From: Pelagibacterium montanilacus
GTDB lineage: Bacteria; Pseudomonadota; Alphaproteobacteria; Rhizobiales; Devosiaceae
Length of the DNA: 64,000 nucleotides
NCBI RefSeq assembly: GCF_003992665.1
Contig: NZ_RZMX01000059.1
Coordinates: 62,001 to 126,000 of the forward strand
Reading direction: 5' to 3'
Every line of letters begins with the position of its first letter. Within the stretch, counting starts at the first letter, position 1. The position numbers and the translations under genes are program-made. Of this stretch, positions 8,704 to 17,295 are shown piece by piece. The notes under the pieces were generated by a model. The model saw nothing but the letters and a program-made list of their open reading frames with translations. It was not told where the DNA came from and did not search any database.

Positions 8704-9684
8704 ATGACGAATTTTCAAACGCGCGCCGTCCTCGCAATGGCCAATCTGCTTGCCGCGGGTCTCAATGTCAGAACGGTTCTGCGATACGCCAAGCGGGTCG
8801 GAGGTGTGCCCTTTTTGGCCAGCCCGACCAACTATCAGGAGATGATCAACTGGCGGAAGCTGTTTGACCGCAATCCGCTGCTGCCGATCTTTTCCGACAA
8901 GATCCTGGCGCGCGAATGGGCCAGGGCCAGATGCCCCGATCTTGCGCTCACGGATATCGTCTGGCTCGGCCAGAACCCACGCGATATCCCCGAGCAGTAC
9001 CTGAAGCCCGGCTACGTGGCCAAGACGACCCATGGAAGCAGCCAGAATTACTTTCCCGACCGCGAGTCATGGGACAGGGCTCAGATCGAGGCGACGTTCG
9101 AGCGCTGGTTGCGCTACAGCCGCAGCTCCATCGGCGAATGGGCCTACGGCCAGAACCAGCCCCGGATCCTGGTCGAGCGACTGCTGTCCCCGGCCAGGCC
9201 CGTGCTGGACTACTCGTTCCGGGTGCACGACGGCACGGTCTCCATGGCCTCGGTCGCGCTTGGGTTCAAGACGAGCCAAAGCAAGTTCGGCTATTTCGGC
9301 ATCGACGGAACGCGCTATCGAGAGGATCCCGATCTTGGCACTGACAAGGGGCTCCCCGTCGACTTCGAAGTCGATGCAAGCTTTTTTGCGGCCCTGCGCC
9401 ACGCAGAACGGCTTGGCAAGGGCGTCGACATGGTGCGGGCCGACTTCGTCTGGACGGGTGACGAGCTCTATTTCGGCGAACTCACAGCCTATCCGCACGG
9501 CGGCTTCGACCGGCGCTCGCCTGTGACCGAACATATCCTTGCCTGCTGGCTGCAAGAACTTGACACCAACTGGTTTCTCAACCGTCGCCACTCCTGGCCC
9601 GTCAGCCATTATGCCAAGGCTCTGCGGTACCACTTCCGGGAACTGGCTGCTAAAGCCCCATCTCCGCCATCATCTGCGCGTTGA
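8704..9684 (+). CDS. TupA-like ATP-grasp protein
   Basis: A 326-residue protein similar to the TupA-like ATP-grasp family, named after Bacillus TupA, which builds the polyglutamate part of teichuronopeptide. Visible family features are FSDKILAREWA, the lysine-bearing GYVAKTTHGSSQNYF, ILVERLL and the acidic C-terminal metal-site segment MVRADFVWTGDELYFGELT. ATP-grasp enzymes activate a carboxylate with ATP and join it to an amine, so a plausible role is adding an amino acid to a uronic acid of the glycan. ATG 8704 follows GGAGAC; the gene starts 47 bp after the transferase. Its 3' end overlaps the converging glycosyltransferase at 9650 by 35 bp, an unusually tight tail-to-tail arrangement. Confidence 0.85.
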   Translation: MTNFQTRAVLAMANLLAAGLNVRTVLRYAKRVGGVPFLASPTNYQEMINWRKLFDRNPLLPIFSDKILAREWARARCPDLALTDIVWLGQNPRDIPEQYLKPGYVAKTTHGSSQNYFPDRESWDRAQIEATFERWLRYSRSSIGEWAYGQNQPRILVERLLSPARPVLDYSFRVHDGTVSMASVALGFKTSQSKFGYFGIDGTRYREDPDLGTDKGLPVDFEVDASFFAALRHAERLGKGVDMVRADFVWTGDELYFGELTAYPHGGFDRRSPVTEHILACWLQELDTNWFLNRRHSWPVSHYAKALRYHFRELAAKAPSPPSSAR

Positions 9685-10786
9685 TCGCGCGCGCGTCGAA
9701 CCGTTCCTCGGCCAGCACACGGCTGGCCGCGCCCATCGCGGCGACGAGCCCGGGCGCTTCGATGAACCGCATCATGGCTGCGGCCAGCGCTTCGGCGTCC
9801 CGAGGCGGCACCAGAAAACCCGTCTCCCCCTCCCGGACCGTTTCGCGGCAGCCGGGAAGGTCCGTGGTGATGATCGGCCGGCCGGTGGCCATCGCCTCCT
9901 GGATCGAGCGCGGCACGCCTTCCCGATAATAGCTGGGCAGCACATAGACGCTCGCCGCCGCCAGGTGCGGGCGTACATCGGCATGCCCGTGCCAGGCGAT
10001 GATCCCCTCGTCCACCCAGGCTTCTATCTCGGCCCGCCCGAGCCCGTTAGGGTTTGGGTCGAGCCCGCCCAGCACAACGAACTGCGTGTCGGGAAACCGG
10101 GCCCGCACCAGCCGCGCGGCGGAGGCGAACTCCCCTATCCCCTTGTCGCGCAGCAGCCGCGCGGCAATCAGGAAAGTGATGGGCGCGCTGACCGGCTGAG
10201 CAGCGGTCCATTGGGCGAGGTCCACCCCCGTGCCGGCCACCCGCACCAGCTTTTCGCGCGCCACGAGGCGATGGCGTACCAGATCTTCGATATCCTGCGG
10301 GTTCTGCACGAACGCACGCTGCGCTGCCCCCAGCCCATGCGCATAGAGCATCCGTACGGCCCGCCGCACGAGCCGCGATCGCCAGCCACCGCTGGGCTCT
10401 GAGGCAAAGGCGAACCCCATGCCCGCCACCAGCGCGAACCTTCTGGGCACGCCCGCGCCGCGCGCAGCGGGCAGGCCATAGGCGATGGGCTTGGCCGCAA
10501 AGGCCAGCACCGTATCGGGCGCCAGCCGGCGCATGGTCGCTCCCAGCGCGTGCCGGGCCCTGATGTCGCCCAGCGGATTGAGCCCGGCCCGCTCAAGCAC
10601 GATATCGACAGGCTCGGCCCCCAGCGCCGCAATGGCCGCCCGGGACTGGGGATCATAATCCGGCGCCAGCGCGAACACCTTGTGCCCGCGCCCCACCATG
10701 TCCCCAATCAGGCTGCCGCGAAAATTGACCATCGCGAATCCCTGACTGCCGATGATCGCGACGCGCTGTGCGGAAGCGTGGGTCAT
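9650..10786 (-). CDS. Glycosyltransferase family 4
   Basis: A 378-residue GT-B retaining glycosyltransferase. The N-terminal half begins AIIGSQGFAMVNFRG; the C-terminal half has the phosphate-binding region AARLLRDKGIGE and the E-x7-E motif EGVPRSIQE at about residues 289-297. The closest type known to me is the WbpX/CapM/PglA-like group that adds the second sugar of a repeat unit. It is last in a run of glycosyltransferase genes on this strand, joined to the one before by a 4-bp overlap (10783-10786). The acceptor and donor cannot be read from the sequence. Confidence 0.88.
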   Translation of the reverse strand: MTHASAQRVAIIGSQGFAMVNFRGSLIGDMVGRGHKVFALAPDYDPQSRAAIAALGAEPVDIVLERAGLNPLGDIRARHALGATMRRLAPDTVLAFAAKPIAYGLPAARGAGVPRRFALVAGMGFAFASEPSGGWRSRLVRRAVRMLYAHGLGAAQRAFVQNPQDIEDLVRHRLVAREKLVRVAGTGVDLAQWTAAQPVSAPITFLIAARLLRDKGIGEFASAARLVRARFPDTQFVVLGGLDPNPNGLGRAEIEAWVDEGIIAWHGHADVRPHLAAASVYVLPSYYREGVPRSIQEAMATGRPIITTDLPGCRETVREGETGFLVPPRDAEALAAAMMRFIEAPGLVAAMGAASRVLAEERFDARAINAQMMAEMGL

Positions 10787-11916
10787 CCGGGCCGCCCGCG
10801 CACGACCTCATCGAGCATCAGCTCCCAGGCGGAGGCCACTGTTACCGGATCATGCGCCTCGCCCACCATGCGGGCGTTGGCGGCTAGCCGTTTTCGCAGG
10901 GCCGTGTCTCCCATCAAACGCTCCATAGCCTCGGCGAGCGATCCGGCCCGATCCTGCGGTGCTGCGTCGACCAGAAGACCGTTATGGTCGTCCGCAATGA
11001 TGGTGTTGGTCCCCGGGCAATCGGCAAAACCGATGGCCGGCAGGCCATGGGCCATCGCTTCGACGGTGGAAAGGCCCAGGCTCTCGAACCGGGAGGGAAC
11101 GAGGAAAAGCTGGGCCTGCTGATAGGCGCCCGAGACATCCCGGACCGTTCCCACCAGTTCCAACTGGTCGGCGAGCCCAAGCCGGGCGATTTGTGTCTCG
11201 AGTTCGGGCCGCAGCGGCCCGTCCCCCAGAATACGCAGGCGCCAGTTCGGGTATCGTCCCGCCACTCTCGCGAAGGCCTCGATCAAAGTGGCATGGTCTT
11301 TCTGGGGGTGGAGCCGTCCCACGGCCAGCGCCGTCGCACGCCGCCCTTGCGGCATGTCCACATTCGCGCGATGTCCGGCCTCTAGCGCTACGGGGTTGGG
11401 CAGAACCACCATGTTGCGGGAAACTGCGGCGGGATAAAGCGCGCGCGCCTGTTCGGACACGGCCGTGACCCGCGCCGAACGGCGTGCCGCCCATTGCAGC
11501 AATCCCCATTGCAGGCGCCTGCCCGCGTAGCGCTCGGGCACGTTGTGTTCGCTTGCCACCAGAGGGACGCCAAGTCCCGTCATCGCCACGCTCAGTGGCA
11601 CATAGCTCGAATGCATGAACCCCACGACGACGTCGGGCTTGATCCGCGCGATGGCCTTGCGCAAGGCCAGCATGCGCCGGAGCGTCTCGATCCCGCGCGC
11701 CGGCCGCTCGGAGGATCCGATGGCCAGTCCGATCCGGGAGATGGCGGGGTCGAGGGCATAGAACGGTTCGGTGTCGGCCCGCTCGGTGGTGGCCACGCTC
11801 ACCTGATGGCCGCGCTGGGCGAGCCGGTTGGCGACATCGGCCAGCACCCGTTCGGCCCCCCCGCCGGGATTGCCCATTGCCTTGATGACAAAGAGCAGCT
11901 TCAGCGGCCCAGGCAC
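10783..11916 (-). CDS. Glycosyltransferase family 4
   Basis: A 377-residue GT-B glycosyltransferase. N-terminal LLFVIKAMGNPGGGAERVL is the usual acceptor-side glycine loop; the donor side has AVGRLHPQKDH and the E-x7-E motif ESLGLSTVE. It is clearly paralogous to the neighbours at 9650 and 11901, so this part of the locus grew at least partly by tandem duplication. It overlaps the upstream gene by 16 bases (11901-11916) and the downstream gene by four, which implies one transcript. Probably cytoplasmic and membrane-associated, extending a lipid-linked sugar. Confidence 0.9.
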   Translation of the reverse strand: MPGPLKLLFVIKAMGNPGGGAERVLADVANRLAQRGHQVSVATTERADTEPFYALDPAISRIGLAIGSSERPARGIETLRRMLALRKAIARIKPDVVVGFMHSSYVPLSVAMTGLGVPLVASEHNVPERYAGRRLQWGLLQWAARRSARVTAVSEQARALYPAAVSRNMVVLPNPVALEAGHRANVDMPQGRRATALAVGRLHPQKDHATLIEAFARVAGRYPNWRLRILGDGPLRPELETQIARLGLADQLELVGTVRDVSGAYQQAQLFLVPSRFESLGLSTVEAMAHGLPAIGFADCPGTNTIIADDHNGLLVDAAPQDRAGSLAEAMERLMGDTALRKRLAANARMVGEAHDPVTVASAWELMLDEVVRGRPG

Positions 11917-13016
11917 GCGGCCAGTTCCTTTTCCCAGAGATCGTAGATGGCCTCGGGCCTGTAGCGCGCCACCGAGACGACCGCCGCCCGACCCATGGCA
12001 ACACGCCTGGGCCCATCGCCCATCAGGCTGGCCAGAGCCTGGGCAAGGCTGTCGACATCGCCATTGCCCGCGGCCAGCAACCCGTTCTCGCCATCAACGA
12101 TGAGATCGTTGGTTCCGGCGCAATCGGCATAGCCGACCGACGGCAGGCCGTGCGCCAGCGCCTCGGACAGGGCATTGGGAAAGCCCTCCCAGCGGGCCGG
12201 CAGGCATGTGAGATGGGCCGCGGCATATTCGGCGTTGATGCTGGTCGTCGCCCCCGGCAAGAACACCCGCCCCACAAGGCTCGGCTCGCGCGCGACCAGG
12301 GCCTCGAGCTTGCTTCTGTCCCCGCCTTCACCCAGAAGCTTCACGTCCCAGTCCGGGAAGTCGGCGGCGATCCTGGCAAAGGCGGCCAGCAGCGCCTCCT
12401 GGTTCTTCTGATAGCTCAGTCGCCCCACCGACAACAGCGTGAACCGCCCGTTCGCACCGGACACGTCCGGTCGCGCCAGGCTCTGCGCCGGATCGACCGG
12501 ATTGGGAATCTCGACGATCTTCTCGTGCAGGTTCGCAGGATAGAGCGTCCGGTAGCGGTCGAACTGCACGAAGATGCGCCGGGCGAACCGGAACAGGGTG
12601 TGCTCAATCCTCTTCTGGCGCTGGGAGTTGGCGTGCTCGTAGAGCGTGGGCGCGGTGCGCTCGGCGGCGACCAGCGGAATGCCCATGCCCAGCGTATAGA
12701 GCAGCATCGCCCGGAACGGACCGCCCTGGAAGCACACGATCAGCTCGGGCTGCTCGTCCCCGATGATCTGCCGGGCCTTGGCGATGCGTTTGGCGATCTC
12801 GGCCTTGGACCCCTTGCGGGCCGCGTCCCCGATGGCGAGCTTGTGCCAGCGCACGTCGTCGGCCATGGGATAGAACGCCCGGGCCTCCTCTGCGTCCCAG
12901 CTCAGCAGCGAGATCGAGTGCCCGCGCACAACCAGCGCGTTCATCACATAGACCAGCATGCGCTGGAGCCCGCCGGCGACCTCGTTCATGGCGCGGGCGA
13001 CGAACATGATCTTCAT
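11901..13016 (-). CDS. Glycosyltransferase family 4
   Basis: A 371-residue GT-B glycosyltransferase with N-terminal MFVARAMNEVAGGLQRML, a donor-side SVGRLSYQKNQEALL and the E-x7-E motif EGFPNALSE followed by HGLPSVGYADCAGTNDLI. The middle part is basic and Arg-rich (RRIFVQFDRYRTLYP), which may help membrane contact. It is first of the three family-4 genes in the direction of transcription, 9 bp after the last family-2 gene. Donor and linkage are unknown. Confidence 0.9.
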   Translation of the reverse strand: MKIMFVARAMNEVAGGLQRMLVYVMNALVVRGHSISLLSWDAEEARAFYPMADDVRWHKLAIGDAARKGSKAEIAKRIAKARQIIGDEQPELIVCFQGGPFRAMLLYTLGMGIPLVAAERTAPTLYEHANSQRQKRIEHTLFRFARRIFVQFDRYRTLYPANLHEKIVEIPNPVDPAQSLARPDVSGANGRFTLLSVGRLSYQKNQEALLAAFARIAADFPDWDVKLLGEGGDRSKLEALVAREPSLVGRVFLPGATTSINAEYAAAHLTCLPARWEGFPNALSEALAHGLPSVGYADCAGTNDLIVDGENGLLAAGNGDVDSLAQALASLMGDGPRRVAMGRAAVVSVARYRPEAIYDLWEKELAACLGR

Positions 13017-13025
13017 GGCGGCTCT

Positions 13026-13979
13026 CTAGTCTCGGGGCTTGATGCGGCGCTCATGGGCCAGACGGCGCGGTCCTGTAGACAACAGATGCCGCGTTGCCGC
13101 AATAGGGTGGCGCACGAACAACCCGAGGAATTCGAGCGCGAACCGTCCGTACCGGCGCTTGAAGTGCCAGTAGCGCAGCACGGGCCAGCGCCGGGCATAT
13201 TCATAGCGATGGATCGAGGACAGATAGTCCTTGTACTTCTCGGCCAGCACCAGCTTGGAATCGCGCATCAGCTCGGGGGATTTGTCCGCGCCCCCGGTCA
13301 TGTGGCGCACATAGAGCCGCTCGCGGGTGCCGGTGAAATACCCGCCCGCCAGCGCCAGCGATATGGCGAAGTCCACGTCCTCGTCCCGCCGCATGCGGAT
13401 GTCGAACCCGCCCGCCGCCGTGAATGTCGAGGCCCGGGCCAGCAGCGCGCAACTGGGCACGCCCGCGCCGAAGAACCAGCCCTCCCGCTTGCCGTAGATC
13501 AGCAGATAATCGGCCACCCCGTGCCCGTGCGGGGTTTCCCCCTCGCTGCCGATGGCCGGCGCGTCGACCCTGTGCCCGTTGGCATAGAGCCGCTCGCCCC
13601 CCGCATAGCAGGCGACCAGCGCGCTGCCGGTCGCCGCCTCGCACGCCTCGAGCGCCGCGATCTGGGCGGTGACGCGCGCGGGCGCCGAGACGTCGTCGTC
13701 GTCGAAAAACGCGATGAACGCGCCCCGCGCCGCCTCGAGGATGGTGTTGCGCGCGCCCCCCGCGCCGGTATTGTGCGCGTGGACGATGAGCCGGGCCCCG
13801 TCCACCCCCGCGATCCGCTCCGTGATCACCGCCACGGTCTCGTCCGAGGAGCCGTCGTCCACGATCACGATCTCGGTGTTGGGCCAGTCCTGCGCCAGCG
13901 CGCTGTCGATGGCCCGCACGATGGTGTCGGCGGCATTGAAACTGGTGATGCCGAGCGTGACGAGCGGGGCCTGGGTCAC
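13026..13979 (-). CDS. Glycosyltransferase family 2 (GTG start)
   Basis: A 317-residue GT-A inverting glycosyltransferase. N-terminal VTLGITSFNAADTI, nucleotide-binding IVDDGSSDET and the metal-binding FFDDDD are all present; the C-terminal segment GGADKSPEL resembles the same region of the two neighbours. The start was placed at GTG 13979, because it overlaps the upstream stop as GTGA (13976-13979) and the family N-terminus begins seven residues later; the open frame extends farther upstream but that part is antisense-like sequence overlapping the previous gene. One of three tandem paralogues. Substrate unknown. Confidence 0.87.
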   Translation of the reverse strand: MTQAPLVTLGITSFNAADTIVRAIDSALAQDWPNTEIVIVDDGSSDETVAVITERIAGVDGARLIVHAHNTGAGGARNTILEAARGAFIAFFDDDDVSAPARVTAQIAALEACEAATGSALVACYAGGERLYANGHRVDAPAIGSEGETPHGHGVADYLLIYGKREGWFFGAGVPSCALLARASTFTAAGGFDIRMRRDEDVDFAISLALAGGYFTGTRERLYVRHMTGGADKSPELMRDSKLVLAEKYKDYLSSIHRYEYARRWPVLRYWHFKRRYGRFALEFLGLFVRHPIAATRHLLSTGPRRLAHERRIKPRD

Positions 13980-14941
13980 GGGCGGCTGCTCCGCTGGTGA
14001 AACCGCGCGAACGCCCGGTTGCCCGAAAAATTGGGCAGCGCCAGCCGCCCCCGCCGGGCGGAGAGGATAGGGTGGGTGAGCGCCAGCCCCGCCATGCGGC
14101 GCGCGAACGCGGCCCTGTCCCCGGCCAGCCAGTCGGCCCGCGCCTCGGTCCATTCGAGGCAGAAGCGCAAATGCCGCGCGCTCTCGAACAGGTCCGCGTG
14201 CTTTTCGATCAGCATGCGCTTGAACCGGCGCTCCCCGGCCAGCGATTTGTCGCTTGTGGGCGTCATCGTCTGGGTAACCAGCGCCGCGCCGATCCCCGCG
14301 AAATGCGCGCCCGCCCGCGAGGCGCGAATGGCGAACTCGGTGTCTTCCGACCGCCGGAACGCCGGGTCGAACCCCCCGAGCGCCCGATAGACCGCCGTGC
14401 GCCCCGCCTGCGAGCAGGTGGCGAGCGACCCGTAGCCGCCCGGCAGGGGCGCGCCCATCAGGATCCGGCGCGCCACCGCCAGCCCGGCGGGGATAGGCCC
14501 GTCCGGGTCCTCGCCCATGGTGTGCTCGGTGCGGATCGTGCCGTCGGGATAATGCTGGGCGCGCGCGCTGTGGCACAGCACCGGGGCAGGGCGCCCAAGC
14601 CCGGCCTCGACCGTTCGTATCCGCGCGATCTGGCGCGCCGCGCGGTCGGGCGCGCTCTCGTCGTCATCGTCGAAAAAGACGATGAACGCCCCCTTGGCTT
14701 CGGCGATCACCCGGTTGCGCGCCACCGCCGCCCCGCCATTGACCGGGCTCGCAAACACCCGGATCGCCTCGTCCCCCCGCGCCGCCGCCTCGAGGCGCGC
14801 GAGCGTGTCGTCAGACGAACAATCATCCACCACCACGATTTCGGCCTCGATCCCCTCCTGCGCCCGCGCCGAAGCCAGCGCCCGCATCACGGTGTCGGTG
14901 GCATTGTAGGTGATCAGGCCGAGCGTGACGGTGGGCGCCAT
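13976..14941 (-). CDS. Glycosyltransferase family 2
   Basis: A 321-residue GT-A glycosyltransferase with VTLGLITYNATDTVMRA, IVVVDDCSSDDT and FFDDDDES. Near the C-terminus TPTSDKSLAGER mirrors the ADKS and ATADKAG segments of the paralogues on either side. ATG 14941 was chosen because it lies three bases past the previous stop (14944) and directly precedes the family N-terminus; the frame stays open upstream inside the neighbour and that part is not protein-like. Same operon as its neighbours. Confidence 0.88.
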   Translation of the reverse strand: MAPTVTLGLITYNATDTVMRALASARAQEGIEAEIVVVDDCSSDDTLARLEAAARGDEAIRVFASPVNGGAAVARNRVIAEAKGAFIVFFDDDDESAPDRAARQIARIRTVEAGLGRPAPVLCHSARAQHYPDGTIRTEHTMGEDPDGPIPAGLAVARRILMGAPLPGGYGSLATCSQAGRTAVYRALGGFDPAFRRSEDTEFAIRASRAGAHFAGIGAALVTQTMTPTSDKSLAGERRFKRMLIEKHADLFESARHLRFCLEWTEARADWLAGDRAAFARRMAGLALTHPILSARRGRLALPNFSGNRAFARFHQRSSRP

Positions 14942-14943
14942 GG

Positions 14944-15870
14944 TCAGCGGGTTCGCGCCGCTTTGCGCCGCGCCAGAAAACCGCCGATCAGCTTGGGCGC
15001 TGTCAGATAGGCCAGTGCCCGAAAGCCCCGCGCCCGCCATTTGCGCTGGCCATTGCCATGAAAATTCGAATGCGCGATCAGGCGGGAGGCGCGGTAAAGC
15101 CCGCGCGCCTTGAGATAGTCCCTGTGCTTGTCCCGTAGCTTCAGCGCATATCTCAGCGGGATGGTGCCGGCCTTGTCCGCTGTTGCGGTCTTGTGCTGCG
15201 TGATCAACGGACGATCCACCGCGATGAAGTGCGCGCCCATCTGTGCGCCTCTTATGGCCATGTCCCATTCAGCAGAGCGCCGGAACGTCTCATCGAATGG
15301 GCCGACCGCATCAAGAGTGGAGCGCCGCACCATCAGCGTGCAACTCCCGAAGCGGCCCCAAGTGTAGCCCGGGTCAGCATCGATGCCGAGGATGAAGTCG
15401 GCGACCATCGGGCCTGAGGGTTCGCGCGGCACGCGGCCGATCGCCTTGGCGATGTGATGTGGCTTCGTCTCGCCGCCGTGCACCACCGCGCGGTTGGAAT
15501 AGCAGAACACCAACTGCGCCCCCGTCCCCCGCTCATAGGCCTCTATCCGCTCCACCTGCGCCCGCAGACGGTCGGGCACATTGTCATCGTCATCATCGAA
15601 AAAGGCTACGAACTCGCCCTGCGCATGGGACACGATTGTGTTCAGCGCGGCGGGGTATCCCTTGTTCACCTCATGCCGGATCACCCGAATGCGGTCATCG
15701 CGGCTGGCAAGCTCTTCAAGCACGTCCCAGGAGCCGTCAGTGGAGCAATCGTCGACCACCACGATTTCCAGGTGTGGCCAGTCCTGCACAAGGCAGCTCT
15801 CAACAGCGCGCGCGATTGTATCGATTGCGTTGAAGCAGGTGATGCCTACTGTACATGGAGGTTCTTGCAA
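14944..15870 (-). CDS. Glycosyltransferase family 2
   Basis: A 308-residue GT-A glycosyltransferase: TVGITCFNAIDTIARAVES, IVVVDDCSTDGSW, FFDDDDDN and the C-terminal HKTATADKAGTIPLRY. It is the first of three tandem family-2 paralogues in reading direction and the last gene of normal high GC before the AT-rich cassette that begins at 15876, five bases upstream of its start. This makes it the boundary gene of the ancestral locus on this side. Confidence 0.9.
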   Translation of the reverse strand: MQEPPCTVGITCFNAIDTIARAVESCLVQDWPHLEIVVVDDCSTDGSWDVLEELASRDDRIRVIRHEVNKGYPAALNTIVSHAQGEFVAFFDDDDDNVPDRLRAQVERIEAYERGTGAQLVFCYSNRAVVHGGETKPHHIAKAIGRVPREPSGPMVADFILGIDADPGYTWGRFGSCTLMVRRSTLDAVGPFDETFRRSAEWDMAIRGAQMGAHFIAVDRPLITQHKTATADKAGTIPLRYALKLRDKHRDYLKARGLYRASRLIAHSNFHGNGQRKWRARGFRALAYLTAPKLIGGFLARRKAARTR

Positions 15871-15875
15871 GACGT

Positions 15876-16559
15876 CTATCCGTCACCAAATTTGCTTTTT
15901 AACCATCCCTTAAGCATCGTCCGCCAGTTGGCATGGATGGCGTTACAGCCTGCAAACGGCTCTTTCAGGTGGGCAAACCGTGAATCTACATAATCGACGT
16001 CGAAAGTGAAATGTTCCCTCCAACGCTCCGAATTTTTAGTTGCAATACATAGTATGTATACAGATGAATGGAAATCGTTGTTAAATGAGAGGTGCGCAAC
16101 TTCGAGTCCTTCCATCTCGAACATACGATGTATGGCCTGCGGGCTGAATCGCCAAAAATCTCCGTAATCGGAATGCATCTGCTGCACAAACGGAACTACT
16201 ATTATTACGATGTCTTTAGACATCAGGCAGAGATTATGAAATGCCTTGTGAAAATCATAAACATGTTCAAGAGTCGTGTGATTGAATACTACATCAAATT
16301 TTTCTATAAGCTCATGCGGCATTTCTTTCTCAAGATCGAGAAATAATTCCCCATCAATGCCTTGTAGACCTCTTTTGTCTGCATCAAAATTAGTTATCGT
16401 GTAGCTTGTTGCGTTTGAAAAATAGTCTTTGTATCGTTTCCCCTGTTTATCCTCGTCCCGCCAAGCGCTCACGTTCACCACATCACCGTTAAACAGTGAA
16501 GAGAAGTGGGCAAGTTCATTGTTTGACCAAATCCGCGGGGCTTGGTGAATTCGTTCCAC
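15876..16559 (-). CDS. Methyltransferase-like protein of the AT-rich cassette
   Basis: A 227-residue protein. The central segment FDVVFNHTTLEHVYDFHKAFHNL matches motif IV and its surroundings in class I SAM-dependent methyltransferases of the Methyltransf_11/23 type, followed by IVIIVVPFVQQMHSDYGDFWRFS, common in glycan-locus methyltransferases. The N-terminal glycine-rich SAM loop is weak (VVNVSAWRDED), so activity is not certain. GC content is far below that of the neighbours (many lines under 45 percent against about 65), a sign of recent transfer. The gene abuts the acetyltransferase gene with no gap (16559/16560). A role in methylating a sugar is inference. Confidence 0.66.
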   Translation of the reverse strand: MERIHQAPRIWSNNELAHFSSLFNGDVVNVSAWRDEDKQGKRYKDYFSNATSYTITNFDADKRGLQGIDGELFLDLEKEMPHELIEKFDVVFNHTTLEHVYDFHKAFHNLCLMSKDIVIIVVPFVQQMHSDYGDFWRFSPQAIHRMFEMEGLEVAHLSFNNDFHSSVYILCIATKNSERWREHFTFDVDYVDSRFAHLKEPFAGCNAIHANWRTMLKGWLKSKFGDG

Positions 16560-17186
16560 TTAAGAGTTCTCCTTTGGCCCTCGCCGGCCAATAAGTTTTG
16601 CCGGAACCCCGCCATAGATGCCATTTGGCACGGTGTTGCCTCTGACGACTGCGCCAGCTGCAATGACGCAGCCCTCAGCGATCGACGATCCATCTAATAT
16701 TGTAGCATTAGCGCCTATCCACACGTCATTGCCGATTATCACGCCCTTAGCGGTGATGCCCTGCCTGCATATGGGCTTATCCAGACGATTGAAGTTATGA
16801 TTGGCGGGAATTATCGTTACATGGGCAGCAATTCGGACATTGTCGCCAATCCGCACGCCGCCATGGCCGTATATTATTGAATATGGGTTCAAGGTGCAGT
16901 TGTCCCCGAGTTCAATGTGACCACCATATGGTAATATCATTGCCCCGCGATGCACAATGCACTTCTCCCCGCAAGAAAAGCGTCCCGAACCGAGGCTGCA
17001 TTTCAAATAAGCGCCTCGATATAGACGAGTTCCTTTCCCGACACAAATCCTTACGCCGGATAGTGAGCGATAATAAATTATATTTATCCACCAAGTTAAT
17101 TGGAGAAGCTTTCTAAAAAGTATACGAGAAAAATGTACCAAATTTCCTCTATTCATTTCTATTTGTAGCATGTAGATTAAGGACAA
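16560..17186 (-). CDS. Left-handed beta-helix (hexapeptide) acyltransferase
   Basis: A 208-residue protein of the WbbJ/maltose O-acetyltransferase group. Hexapeptide repeats are visible from about residue 60 on (for example IELGDN, VRIGDN, VIIGND, VWIGAN, SSIAEG), the presumed catalytic His is in PANHNF, and the end reads YGGVPAKLIGRR as usual. It would acetylate a hydroxyl of a sugar in the glycan, using acetyl-CoA. The N-terminus carries about 50 non-repeat residues with a basic, partly hydrophobic stretch. Low GC, like its two cassette neighbours. Confidence 0.85.
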   Translation of the reverse strand: MSLIYMLQIEMNRGNLVHFSRILFRKLLQLTWWINIIYYRSLSGVRICVGKGTRLYRGAYLKCSLGSGRFSCGEKCIVHRGAMILPYGGHIELGDNCTLNPYSIIYGHGGVRIGDNVRIAAHVTIIPANHNFNRLDKPICRQGITAKGVIIGNDVWIGANATILDGSSIAEGCVIAAGAVVRGNTVPNGIYGGVPAKLIGRRGPKENS

Positions 17187-17295
17187 GAACAGTCTCGTGC
17201 TGATTCTTGTTGTAATATGCCTTTATCATTCTTGTCCGGTAATCCGATTGGTCTATTCGAGGCGAGTTTGCGCCATGATGCGTACAGCGTTCAAT

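Noticed and set aside
12150-14000. Plus-strand open frame of 616 codons across the glycosyltransferase genes.
   Set aside because: Antisense shadow; it crosses two genes with full family motifs on the other strand.
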